Shown: positions 53,938 through 61,655 of the stretch, in pieces
Position numbering within the stretch: position 1 is the stretch's first letter
Layout of the letters: each line of letters opens with the position of its first letter
NCBI GenBank assembly: GCA_050249415.1
Contig: JBFWQO010000002.1
Location: 186,001-250,000, forward strand
DNA length: 64,000 nt
Reading direction: 5' to 3'
Source: CADEFQ01 sp050249415
GTDB taxonomy: Bacteria > Pseudomonadota > Gammaproteobacteria > Steroidobacterales > Steroidobacteraceae
Made by a program: the position numbers and the translations under genes
The notes under the pieces: generated by a model
What the model was told of the DNA's origin: nothing
What the model saw: only the letters and a program-made list of their open reading frames with translations
Databases searched by the model: none

Positions 53938-55957
53938 GTCGGTGGTCGAAAACGGGAAGGATAATGTCAAAGCGCGTGCCCGAACCGGGACTGCTTTGCA
54001 CTTCTACCTCGCCGCCGAGGCTGCGGACGTATTCGCGCACCTGGAAGGCGCCGATTCCCATGCCTTTCGCGCCCTTGGTGCTGTCGAACGGCCGGAAGAG
54101 GCGCGTGCGCACGAAATCCGGGGCCATGCCCCGCCCCGTGTCGGCCACGCTGAGGCACGCACGCACGCCGTCGCTCGTCAGCGAGACGACGATCGAGTTC
54201 GTGGGCTCGCAGGCATCCTGCGCGTTGCGGATCACGTGCTCGAGCGCCGTCGTGAGCCGGTCGGCGTCGGCCTCCACCGTGACGGCCTCTGCGACGCCGT
54301 CGAGCCGGGCCTGCGGCGATCGGTCCGCACAGCGCGATGCGGTGGCGCGCGCGAGCGCGCCGAGATCGAGTGCTTGCGCAACAGGCGCCTTGTCGCGATC
54401 GCGCAGCTGCTCGATGAGACGTGTCATCCGCTCCGCCGTATTGCCGATCGTCGCGATCGTGTCGTCGACGAACGCGGGGTTCTGCCGGTGCTTCTCCGCG
54501 TTGCGCACGATCAGCTGCAGTTGCGCCACCGAATTCTTGAGGTCGTGCATCATGAACGCCGTGAGGCGGTGATAGGCCTCGAACTGCCGGCTTTCGGCGA
54601 GCCGCCGGTCGGCCGCGTGCTGCGCGACGATGGTCGCGACCTGCCGGCCGATCGTTTTGAGGAGATCGCGATCCTCGTACGTCAGCTCGAAGGGCGGCGG
54701 CGGATCGTACAGCAGCACGAAGCCCGACAGCCCATCGGGCCGCAGCAGGGGCAGGAGCACGCGGATCGCGGGCGCGCTGCGCAGCCCCGCGGGCAGCGAG
54801 ACGTTCTGGTAAAGGTCGGGCGCCGCGTCGTATTCCTTCAGGTCGATCACCCACTGGCGCGCCGCGAGGAACCGCACGAGTTCATGGTCCGCCGGAACAC
54901 CCGGCTGCGCGCCGAGTTGTGCGAGTGTCATCGGCCACGATGCCGCAGGCACGTATTCGGACGCCGTGTCGCTGCGCGTGTACATGATCGCCCCGGGGCT
55001 TTCGAAGATCTCCGCCATGGCCCGCAGGCTCGTACGGCGGCTGTCTTCGTCGCCGCCCGTCGAAAGGGTCTCGATGAAGCGCAGCCATTCGATGCGGTAG
55101 TCGTATTTGTTGCGGTAGAAGTGCTTCGAGACGAAGACGCGCAGCCGCCGCCGCATCGTGCCCGACAGCAGCATCGCCGCGAGCACGGCGAGCGCCAGGG
55201 TGAAGAAGATCAGGTTGGCCGCGGTGCCCCATTGCCCCCCCGCCTCGCGCAGCCAATAGCCGCCGGCCGCCATCAGCAACAGGTACACGCCGACCGCCAT
55301 GATGACGGTTGTGAACACGACCGCCTGGCGCGAGACGAACACGTCGAGCGACCACTGGGGGTTGCGCCGGGCGGCAATCGCGATGAGCGGCACGAGCAGC
55401 GCGTTGACGAAGCCCCGCGCGCTCCACACGTCGGCGGGTATGCCGCGCAGCAGTTCCGACTGCGAATAGAGGAACAGGTCGAACGCGAAGACCCCGCCGA
55501 GGCCGATCGCCAGGAACTTGAAGTCTTCGCGGCCGCTCGCGTTGGCGTTGCGGTAGTTCTGCTCGATCAGGACGAGCACGACGAGCGCCAGCACGATGCC
55601 CGCGAGCGCGAGCAGGCGTCCGAGCGAGCCCGCGAACAGCCAGCCGGCCGCGAGCAGCGCAATCCAGGTCGTGTGCGCGGCCAGGCCGACGAAACGAGGC
55701 AGGACGCCGTGCGCGAGCGCCAGCAGCGCCGCGATCCAGGCGGCCGAGCGCAGCACCTCGAGCGTATAGACGACGATCGCGGGCATCCCGCCGCGCCACG
55801 CCTGCAGCGCCAGGACGGCCGCCCAGACGGCGGTCATGGCGCTCGCCACGATCAGGCGCACGCCCTGCGCACGACCCCGCCAGCTCGTCGCGAGCAGGAA
55901 GGTCAGGACGACGAAGGCGATCGTCGCCGCGGCGTAGCTCGCGGCGCCGACGGCCAT
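53930..55957 (-). CDS. prsK: PEP-CTERM system histidine kinase PrsK
   Basis: The start at 55957 gives MAVGAASYAAATIAFVVLTFLL, a membrane segment at the N-terminus as usual for PrsK; an upstream reading to 56065 is unlikely. The 675-residue protein has about eight helices in its first 280 residues, then a GAF-like part, and the kinase core: the phosphoacceptor His is in FMMHDLKNSVAQLQ, with N-box LEHVIRNAQDAC and G-boxes VADTGRGMAPDF and GMGIGAFQVREYV. It should phosphorylate PrsR in response to an unknown envelope signal. It is the first gene of the 17-gene run. Confidence 0.95.
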   Translation of the reverse strand: MAVGAASYAAATIAFVVLTFLLATSWRGRAQGVRLIVASAMTAVWAAVLALQAWRGGMPAIVVYTLEVLRSAAWIAALLALAHGVLPRFVGLAAHTTWIALLAAGWLFAGSLGRLLALAGIVLALVVLVLIEQNYRNANASGREDFKFLAIGLGGVFAFDLFLYSQSELLRGIPADVWSARGFVNALLVPLIAIAARRNPQWSLDVFVSRQAVVFTTVIMAVGVYLLLMAAGGYWLREAGGQWGTAANLIFFTLALAVLAAMLLSGTMRRRLRVFVSKHFYRNKYDYRIEWLRFIETLSTGGDEDSRRTSLRAMAEIFESPGAIMYTRSDTASEYVPAASWPMTLAQLGAQPGVPADHELVRFLAARQWVIDLKEYDAAPDLYQNVSLPAGLRSAPAIRVLLPLLRPDGLSGFVLLYDPPPPFELTYEDRDLLKTIGRQVATIVAQHAADRRLAESRQFEAYHRLTAFMMHDLKNSVAQLQLIVRNAEKHRQNPAFVDDTIATIGNTAERMTRLIEQLRDRDKAPVAQALDLGALARATASRCADRSPQARLDGVAEAVTVEADADRLTTALEHVIRNAQDACEPTNSIVVSLTSDGVRACLSVADTGRGMAPDFVRTRLFRPFDSTKGAKGMGIGAFQVREYVRSLGGEVEVQSSPGSGTRFDIILPVFDHRHA

Positions 55958-56062
55958 GGTCCCGTACGAATCTTCCACGGCCAACTTCCATTCATTGCCC
56001 ACGGGCAGGCACCACGTTATCAGGCTGCGCGCGAGCCTGCCGCAGTCCGCATTATGTATCAG

Positions 56063-56097
56063 CAAAAAAGAAAAGCCCGGCGCGAAGCCGGGCTTTT
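56063..56097 (-). terminator. Rho-independent terminator of the PEP-CTERM gene
   Basis: An 11-bp perfect stem (AAAAGCCCGGC / GCCGGGCTTTT, 56071-56097) closes a five-base loop. On the minus strand it is followed by a run of T residues (TTTTCTTTTTT). It sits between the PEP-CTERM gene end (56137) and prsK (55957), so the PEP-CTERM transcript should stop before the prsK run, which then needs its own promoter in 55958-56062. Confidence 0.92.
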
Positions 56098-56136
56098 CGA
56101 TCGCGGACGGCGCGGGGCCGGCCGGAGCCTGGTCGA

Positions 56137-56690
56137 TCAGGCGGCCTTGCGGCGCCTCGCGATGCCGAGACCCAGCAGGCCAAAGCCGAACAAGGCGAGC
56201 GTGGCCGGCTCCGGCACGGTGGTCGTCGTGCCGTCGAATCGGGTGACATGGCTGATCGTGTAGCTGTCGCCCCCGAGGTTCATCGCCTCGGAGAGCAAGC
56301 TTACGTCGAACACGCCCCAGTCGAGGTCCGCCAGATTCTGGAACAGCGCGATGCGCGTTGCATTCTTGATCAGGTAGTACTCGGAATCGTTGCCTGCCAT
56401 GAAGAACGCAAACACATCCGCCGTATCGGTCCCGTAATACGTGACCGGTTCATCCTTGATGTAGTACGTGACGGGGTCTACGCCCAGTCCGCCCAGGATC
56501 CCGTTGACCCACGCGGTTTCGTTCGCGGGGTTGCCTTGCTGGGCACCCTCGGCAACGAAGGTGTCGATCAGACCGACATCCTGGCCATCGAACGCACCGC
56601 CGGGATTGTCGATCACGACCGCCGGCTCGCGGGCGCAACGATCAGGCCCACAAAGGCGCCCAGGACGACTGCTGCTTTACGATAATTCAC
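56137..56690 (-). CDS. PEP-CTERM sorting-domain protein with apparent frameshift after the signal peptide
   Basis: The C-terminus is a textbook PEP-CTERM tail: VPEPATLALFGFGLLGLGIA then RRRKAA. The body frame is open only from a GTG at 56616 with no ribosome binding site or signal peptide. In another frame, a GTG at 56690 with GGAAGG eight bases upstream encodes MNYRKAAVVLGAFVGLIVAP, a good signal peptide, before a stop at the 56615 region. The starts are 74 bases apart, so one base is missing (or two extra) between 56616 and about 56676. I annotate both parts as one gene. Either it is a recent frameshift or a sequence error. It should be cut by XrtA after export. Confidence 0.82.
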
Positions 56691-56731
56691 TTGGCTACCC
56701 TTCCAACGAAACCGATTGCTGAGCAGAAGGA

Positions 56732-56747
56732 TGCAATTGCAGGGCCA
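56732..56747 (-). promoter_or_regulatory. Sigma-54 (-24/-12) promoter of the PEP-CTERM gene
   Basis: On the minus strand the element reads TGGCCCTGCAATTGCA. It differs from TGGCAC-N5-TTGCA at one position and keeps the required GG-N10-GC spacing. The predicted transcript start is near 56721, about 30 bases before the GTG at 56690. PrsR, encoded 2.8 kb away, is a sigma-54 activator and is the likely regulator. Confidence 0.82.
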
Positions 56748-56757
56748 ACGTATTCAG

Positions 56758-56775
56758 TCATTGATAAATCAATGA
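56758..56775. promoter_or_regulatory. 18-bp perfect palindrome upstream of the sigma-54 promoter
   Basis: TCATTGAT-AA-ATCAATGA is an 8-bp inverted repeat with a two-base spacer, eleven bases upstream of the -24 element. It is a plausible operator, perhaps for PrsR. Its closeness (about -37 to -54) is unusual for a sigma-54 enhancer, which normally lies farther upstream, so a repressor or other factor is also possible. Confidence 0.6.
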
Positions 56776-56831
56776 GTTACGATCGCCGGATAGATGCCTT
56801 GGTGATTGCCAGTAAAGCGGCCCGACACTGC

Positions 56832-57035
56832 TCAGTGGCGCAGCCTGCGCAATTGCAGGCCAATGACGAAAACCATGAGCATCGTCGAGATTTCGAGCAG
56901 GCGGCCCGGGCTGTACTCATGTCCGATCAGTGAACGGCCCGCGAGGCCCGCGAGGCCCTCGGCAAGGGCGAGCGCGAGGCCGAGGCCCGCAATTACGAAC
57001 AGGGCTCGGTAAGCGAAACGCAGGTATGGTTCCAT
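56832..57035 (-). CDS. Small membrane protein, function unknown
   Basis: This 67-residue protein starts at 57035 with a strong GGGAGG ribosome binding site about five bases upstream. It has a hydrophobic segment at about 8-28 (ALFVIAGLGLALALAEGLAGL) and another at 47-60 (ISTMLMVFVIGLQL), with an Arg-rich end. It is 25 bases after the nucleotidyltransferase-like gene, so it probably belongs to the same operon. A role in anchoring or export is possible but not shown. Confidence 0.72.
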   Translation of the reverse strand: MEPYLRFAYRALFVIAGLGLALALAEGLAGLAGRSLIGHEYSPGRLLEISTMLMVFVIGLQLRRLRH

Positions 57036-57060
57036 GGATCCTCCCTTCCAGAGGCTGATC

Positions 57061-58167
57061 TTACGACTGCCGCGTGTAGAACTTGTAGGCAAGGTGACGC
57101 AGCAGCATGAGCGGCGGCATCCGCACCCAATGGGAGCGGACATAGAGCAGGAGCCGGGCGAAGGCTGCGGCCCGCCGCGGGCGATCGGGGTGTGGCGGAA
57201 AGAGCGCGTGGGGAACGAGCCGGTCCATCAGCGCAACGACCGCGGCGGGAGGCGCCCAGGCTTGCGCCGCGGCGCTGATCGCGGGCGGAATCGGCGTGCC
57301 GAGCAGGCGCGCTGCGTAGCGCAGGCCGTAGAACGCCGGGCGCGCGAGATCGAGTTCGGCGGCGCGCGGCGCGAAACGCTCCCAGAATTGCGGCTCGTGG
57401 GCCGCGAAATGCCGGATCAGCGCGTCGATGTCCACGAGTTCGCGCAGTGCATCGTCCATTTCGCCGCCGTAGAAGAGATGCGTCATCGCGTGCAGGGTCA
57501 TGTCGATCGGCGCGAGGACCGAATAACCGAACAACCGAAGCCCCGGCACCAGTCGGGTGGGTACCGGGCGGGCGGCGGACAGGAGCCGCGTCGCGTCCGG
57601 TTTCAGGCGCGAGGTGCGCATCTGCACGTTGTGGTGCAGGTCGACCTCGACTTCGCGTTCCGCATGGGTGAGCGGGGGCAGTTCGTGCGTCCACACGCGG
57701 TAGTAGCGTTCGTCGTACGGAGTGAGCGGCGCGCTGCGCCAGCCCAGCGCGACGAGTCGCGCCTCCACCTCGCCGAGCCGCGCCTCGGGCACGAGCAGGT
57801 CCACGTCCGCGAACATGCGCCCCTCGGCGTGCGGCAGGCCCGCGAGCAGGTACGCGCAGCCTTTCATCGCGACGAGCGTGAGCGACGGATCGTCGCGCAG
57901 CGCATACGCGATGCGATCCAGCTCCCAGCGCGCGAGCCTCGCGCGGGCCCGGGTGGTCACGAGTGCGCTCGCGAGGATCGTGCGCGCCGCGTCCGGCAGC
58001 GCGCGATCGAGCCCCGCCGCTTCGAGGCGCGCCGCGAGACGCCCGAGCAGGCGTGAGCGCCGCAAGAGGCGCAGCACGAGATCGAGATCGCGCGCCGGCC
58101 ACGCGACGACGTCGGCCGGCTGCGTGAGGGCCGCCACGAGCAGCGCGCGTTCGGCGTGCCTCGTCAC
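57061..58167 (-). CDS. Nucleotidyltransferase-family protein (HPr-rel-A cassette)
   Basis: This 368-residue protein contains a nucleotidyltransferase-like core with VAMKGCAYLL near 99 and GRMFADVDLLVPEARL near 116, where the Asp pair of DVD would bind metal, then VEVDLHHNVQM near 172 with a third acidic residue. A helical C-terminal half follows (MTLHAMTHLFYGG and VDIDALIRHF). It resembles uncharacterised nucleotidyltransferases found beside HPr-kinase-related kinases and PqqD-like proteins. It may transfer a nucleotide to a peptide or small molecule. It overlaps the kinase gene as ATGA. Confidence 0.84.
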   Translation of the reverse strand: MTRHAERALLVAALTQPADVVAWPARDLDLVLRLLRRSRLLGRLAARLEAAGLDRALPDAARTILASALVTTRARARLARWELDRIAYALRDDPSLTLVAMKGCAYLLAGLPHAEGRMFADVDLLVPEARLGEVEARLVALGWRSAPLTPYDERYYRVWTHELPPLTHAEREVEVDLHHNVQMRTSRLKPDATRLLSAARPVPTRLVPGLRLFGYSVLAPIDMTLHAMTHLFYGGEMDDALRELVDIDALIRHFAAHEPQFWERFAPRAAELDLARPAFYGLRYAARLLGTPIPPAISAAAQAWAPPAAVVALMDRLVPHALFPPHPDRPRRAAAFARLLLYVRSHWVRMPPLMLLRHLAYKFYTRQS

Positions 58168-59102
58168 GTGGCATCGTCCGCGAGGGCATTGAGTGCCGCC
58201 ACGGCCTCGTCGAGGTCGGAGTACACGAGGCTAAAGCAGCGGGTGCCGTCGACGAGGTCGCGCGCGGTCGTGAAGCCGGCCTCGCCGAGCATCTCGTAGT
58301 TGAACGCATTGGTCGCGAGCTGCAGGTAACCCTCCGACTTCGGAATTTCCTTGAGCACGAGCTTCGCACCCGCTTCCCAACGCGGGTAGACGAGCCACGC
58401 GGCCGACGCAGCCTCCCCGGCACGCACGACACTGTCCCCGGGCGGGCGCACGTGCGCGATCGTGCCCTTGCGTGTGTTCGGAATGGTCGGGCCGAGGTAC
58501 GCCTCGGGCACGAAGCGGCGGATCACGTCGATCGACGCATTCTTCAGCGGCATGGGCCGCGGGATCGGCACGAGGTCGCGGCTGCCCGGGCGCACGAGGC
58601 CGAACTCGTCCGAGAACAGGCGCCAGCCACGATGTGCGAGCGCCGCGCAGAGCGTCGTCTTGCCATGGCCCGGCCAGGCCGGCAGCAGCAGCGCCCGGCC
58701 GCCACGCTCGAGCACCGCGGCGTGCAGCATCAGGTAAGCATGGAAGCGCAGTGCGACGACGAGATTGATGCCCCACTCGAGCACCGGCAGCGCCTGGCCC
58801 GCAGGCATGTCCTCGTGGGGCGCGCGGCCGTCGACCAGGAAGCGCACGCGCCGCGCCGGTCGCGGCAGGAGGCGCACGACATCGCGCACCTCGACGTGCC
58901 CGTGCAGCACGCGCTCACCGTCGAGCAGCGGATAATCGCGATAGAGCGCCTGCAGCGGCGCGGCAAGCCCGCGGGCGCGGGCGCGCACGCGGAAATCGAA
59001 CGGACCGATGCGCACCGTGACGCCGGCGTGGCCGAGCCGCCTCTCGAACTCGGCCGGGGCCAGCGCACCGACACGCAGGGTGGAGTCGCGCGGGTCGCTC
59101 AC
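58164..59102 (-). CDS. HPr-kinase-related kinase (HprK-rel-A type)
   Basis: The start is a GTG at 59102 overlapping the PqqD stop as GTGA; an open reading upstream to 59366 would run through the PqqD gene. The 312-residue protein has a P-loop WPGHGKTT at 143-150 and then FSDEFGLVRPGSRDLVPIP near 165, like the HPr kinase segment with catalytic acidic residues. No N-terminal HPr-kinase regulatory domain is seen. It should phosphorylate a protein or peptide serine. Relatives serve in peptide-modification cassettes together with PqqD-like chaperones. The natural target here is unknown. Confidence 0.88.
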   Translation of the reverse strand: MSDPRDSTLRVGALAPAEFERRLGHAGVTVRIGPFDFRVRARARGLAAPLQALYRDYPLLDGERVLHGHVEVRDVVRLLPRPARRVRFLVDGRAPHEDMPAGQALPVLEWGINLVVALRFHAYLMLHAAVLERGGRALLLPAWPGHGKTTLCAALAHRGWRLFSDEFGLVRPGSRDLVPIPRPMPLKNASIDVIRRFVPEAYLGPTIPNTRKGTIAHVRPPGDSVVRAGEAASAAWLVYPRWEAGAKLVLKEIPKSEGYLQLATNAFNYEMLGEAGFTTARDLVDGTRCFSLVYSDLDEAVAALNALADDAT

Positions 59103-59368
59103 ACGCGTGCGATCAGGCCGAGTTCCTCGAGGCGCTGCGCCATGCCCGCGACACCCTGACGCAGCTCGTCGTCGACGGCGCGACCCTGTGCCTCCGCGAG
59201 CGCCCGGCCCGCCGCATCGAGCGTGGCGGGCGCCGCGATGAATTGTTCGAGCAGGAACGCCGTGGCGGCGTTGATGAAGTGGGTCTTGCCCGATGGCCGG
59301 TGATAGAGGACCGCGAGATCGTCCCAGTCCGCCCACAGGCACTGCGCGCCATCGGCGCGCAGCCACAC
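59099..59368 (-). CDS. PqqD-family protein of the HPr-rel-A cassette (RRE-like)
   Basis: The protein (89 residues from the GTG at 59368; a GTG at 59398 would add ten and overlap the upstream gene by 26 bases) has the PqqD outline: CLWADWDDLAVLYHRPSGKTHFIN, then LLEQF and helices ending in LEELGLI. PqqD-like folds often bind leader peptides (RiPP recognition elements). Directly upstream is a Tat-leader secreted protein and downstream the HPr-related kinase, so it may hand a peptide to the kinase or nucleotidyltransferase. The start is uncertain. Confidence 0.84.
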   Translation of the reverse strand: MWLRADGAQCLWADWDDLAVLYHRPSGKTHFINAATAFLLEQFIAAPATLDAAGRALAEAQGRAVDDELRQGVAGMAQRLEELGLIARV

Positions 59369-59372
59369 CGAC

Positions 59373-59828
59373 TCAGACGTCGGTGTAGTTGATGCCACTG
59401 CTGAACGAACCGAGCGCAGTGGCCGATACGAGCACGCCGCGATTGACGTTCACTTGCGTGCTGCCCCACCGGCCCCGGCGAACGTAGGTGCCGCCGTCGG
59501 CGCACATTTGCGGAGGCGTGACTTCCGTATAGCCGCCGCCCCAGGTCGTGGTGTTCTGTTTGTAGTAGCGCGCTTCGGCGTCGATGCGGGTCACGTGTCC
59601 CATCGGCGGACTGCCGAGATCGTACACATTCGCGATGTCGGTGCGATCGATGCCGTCGAAATCGAGGCAGTTGTACTTGCCGTTTTCGGCACCGCCATAC
59701 GAATTCGCGCCGATCAGGTTGCTCGAACGCGCCAGGGCGGCGCCGCTCTGCAGGGTCAGGATCGCGGGAACAGCCGCGGAGGCACCCCGCAGCAACATGC
59801 GACGGCTTACTTTGCGCTCGACTTCCAT
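59373..59828 (-). CDS. Tat-leader secreted protein, candidate substrate of the HPr-rel-A cassette
   Basis: From the ATG at 59828 (GGAGAGG box about eight bases upstream) this 151-residue protein has a twin-arginine leader: MEVERKVSRRMLLRGASAAV, with a probable cut after GAALA near residue 33. The mature part is rich in Gly, Asn, Tyr and Asp and has two Cys residues. I know no family for it. It is first in the operon with PqqD-like, kinase and nucleotidyltransferase genes, suggesting that it is what they modify or that it works with the modified product outside the cell. Confidence 0.72.
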   Translation of the reverse strand: MEVERKVSRRMLLRGASAAVPAILTLQSGAALARSSNLIGANSYGGAENGKYNCLDFDGIDRTDIANVYDLGSPPMGHVTRIDAEARYYKQNTTTWGGGYTEVTPPQMCADGGTYVRRGRWGSTQVNVNRGVLVSATALGSFSSGINYTDV

Positions 59829-59880
59829 CCGTATGACCTCTCCGTCGTCATCGACAAGCATCCCACCACGAAGCTTATCA

Positions 59881-59896
59881 TGCAAGAGTCCGGCCG
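59881..59896 (-). promoter_or_regulatory. Possible sigma-54 promoter of the HPr-rel-A operon
   Basis: The minus strand reads CGGCCGGACTCTTGCA, with GG-N10-GC spacing and a good TTGCA at -12, but a weaker -24 half (CGGCCG instead of TGGCAC). It would start transcription near 59871, about 43 bases before the ATG at 59828. It is a weaker match than the element at 56732. Confidence 0.4.
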
Positions 59897-59979
59897 CACG
59901 GCGGTCCGCTTAACACAATCAGGGAGTTAACAAGCATTTGACGTCGTGCGGCGCGGCGCCCTGTAAATGAATCCGACAC

Positions 59980-61353
59980 TCACCGCCCGCCCTTGCCGAA
60001 CACGACCACCTCGACGGTCTGCAGCAGGATCATGAGGTCGAACAGCAGCGTGTGGTTCTTCACGTAGTAGAGGTCGTACTGCAGTTTCTCGATCGCGTCT
60101 TTTTCGGACGCGCCGTAGGGATAGCAGAGCTGCGCCCAGCCGGTGATGCCGGGCTTGGCACTGTGGCGCTCGTCGTAATACGGCACGGTTTCGCCGAACT
60201 GGCTGACGAATTCGGGCCGCTCGGGCCGCGGGCCGACGAAGCTCATGTCGCCGCGCAGCACATTGAACACCTGCGGCAGCTCGTCGATGCGTGTCTTCCT
60301 GATGAATCGCCCCACCCGCGTCACGCGCGCATCGTCCGTCGTGGCCCAGCGTGCACGGCCGTCCGATTCGGCATCGACCGTCATGCTGCGAAACTTCAGT
60401 ACGTTGAACAGCTTGCCGTCGAGGCCGACACGCCGCTGACGGTAAAAGTACGGCCCGCGCAAGCCGTCCTCGATCGCGATCGCGACCATCGTCAGGACGA
60501 TGAGCGGCAGCGTCACGGTGAGCAGCGCGAGCGCGGCGAGCACGTCGAAGAGGCGCTTGGTGAACTGGCGCACGGGATCCCGGCGAAAGCCTTCGCCGAA
60601 TATCATCCAGCTCGGGTTCAGCACATCGAGCCGCACGCGCCCCGTCTCGCGCTCGAGGAAGCTGACGAGGTCGATCACCTCGATGCCGGCGAGACGGCAG
60701 TCGAGCAGCTCGCGCACCGGGAACTCGCGCCGCCGGTCGTCCATGGCGACGACGATTTCGTCGACCTCCAGGCGCCCGGCGAGCGCCGGCAGGCGTTCAT
60801 GGGCGCCGGGCGTGAGCACGTCGTGCCCGACGAGCACGGCCTCGCCGGGCGCGGCGAGATAGCCCGCGACCCGGAAACCGCGCTGGTCCGAGCGGCGACG
60901 GAGCTTCGACAGGCTCTGCGCGCGCTGGCCGGCGCCGAAGACGAGCACGACGCGCTTGAAGGCGTCCTCGTCGAGCAGCCGATCGCTGATGAGCCGCACG
61001 ATCGCGATGAGGATGAACGACAGCGCCGCCCACTCGGCGAGCTGGCGCGGCTTCGGGCGCAGCGGCTCGAAGAAGAACGACACGATCACCACGATCGCCA
61101 TCGCGAGCAGGTGCGCGAGCCCCGTGCGCAGCATGACCCCCGTGAAGCGGGCGCGCTGGCGCACGCTGTAGAGCCCCATCGCGAGCAGGGTGAGGACGCA
61201 GGCGCCCGCGAACCCGGCGATCTTGTGCAGTTCGGGTGCGCGGCCGTGCAGCCCTTCGACGATCATCGGTGCGCTGAAGAGGACCAGCACTTCGACGACC
61301 GCGAGCAGCGCCGTCGGCAAGTGGACGTAATGACGGAAGAGTCGAAACTTCAT
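59980..61353 (-). CDS. XrtA/PEP-CTERM system initiating sugar-phosphate transferase (WbaP/EpsE-like)
   Basis: The start at 61353 gives MKFRLFRHYVHL, with a GTG two codons upstream as an alternative. The 457-residue protein has four or more N-terminal helices, a CoA-binding-like Rossmann region (RVVLVFGAGQRAQSLSKL near 135), and the C-terminal transferase domain: TKRLFDVLAALALLTVTLPL near 270, FYRQRRVGLDGKLFNVLKFRSM near 304, TRIDELPQVFNVLRGDMSFVGPRPERPEF near 355-385. It should load the first sugar phosphate on undecaprenyl phosphate. It is separated from the divergent lipoprotein gene by about 300 bp. Confidence 0.95.
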   Translation of the reverse strand: MKFRLFRHYVHLPTALLAVVEVLVLFSAPMIVEGLHGRAPELHKIAGFAGACVLTLLAMGLYSVRQRARFTGVMLRTGLAHLLAMAIVVIVSFFFEPLRPKPRQLAEWAALSFILIAIVRLISDRLLDEDAFKRVVLVFGAGQRAQSLSKLRRRSDQRGFRVAGYLAAPGEAVLVGHDVLTPGAHERLPALAGRLEVDEIVVAMDDRRREFPVRELLDCRLAGIEVIDLVSFLERETGRVRLDVLNPSWMIFGEGFRRDPVRQFTKRLFDVLAALALLTVTLPLIVLTMVAIAIEDGLRGPYFYRQRRVGLDGKLFNVLKFRSMTVDAESDGRARWATTDDARVTRVGRFIRKTRIDELPQVFNVLRGDMSFVGPRPERPEFVSQFGETVPYYDERHSAKPGITGWAQLCYPYGASEKDAIEKLQYDLYYVKNHTLLFDLMILLQTVEVVVFGKGGR

Positions 61354-61655
61354 CGGCACCCGCGATCAGAAATGCGACGCAGTCTAGTCTGCCCGCCCGG
61401 GCTGGAAGAGTGACCGGAATCACGCACTTCGCGGCCACTGTTCTAGGCACTGCGTGAACAACGTCACCTAACTGCCTGCCGGGCAGGGATATTCGACTTG
61501 CGGCACGTGGATTATCGCCGCGCGATGCGCATCACGCTACTGAAAATGTCTCCGAATACAGACGCTTAAGTGTATTGCTGGCGCCGCTGCCTGCCCCTAA
61601 GGTGCGTGACGACCGCGGGTCGGCGATCCGCGGATGGACATGGAGCTTGCGAGCG
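61354..61655. other. Divergent intergenic region, no gene seen
   Basis: This stretch separates the initiating transferase (minus) from the lipoprotein gene (plus) and must hold both promoters, though I see no clear -35/-10 or -24/-12 pair. It contains short inverted repeats: CCTGCC-G-GGCAGG at 61475-61487 and AATACA...TGTATT at 61555-61576. Neither is followed by a T run. Confidence 0.4.

Noticed and set aside
61571..61600. TGGCGC-N5-CCTGC as a sigma-54 promoter for the lipoprotein at 61656
   Set aside because: The GG to GC spacing is eleven bases rather than ten and the -12 half is not TTGC.
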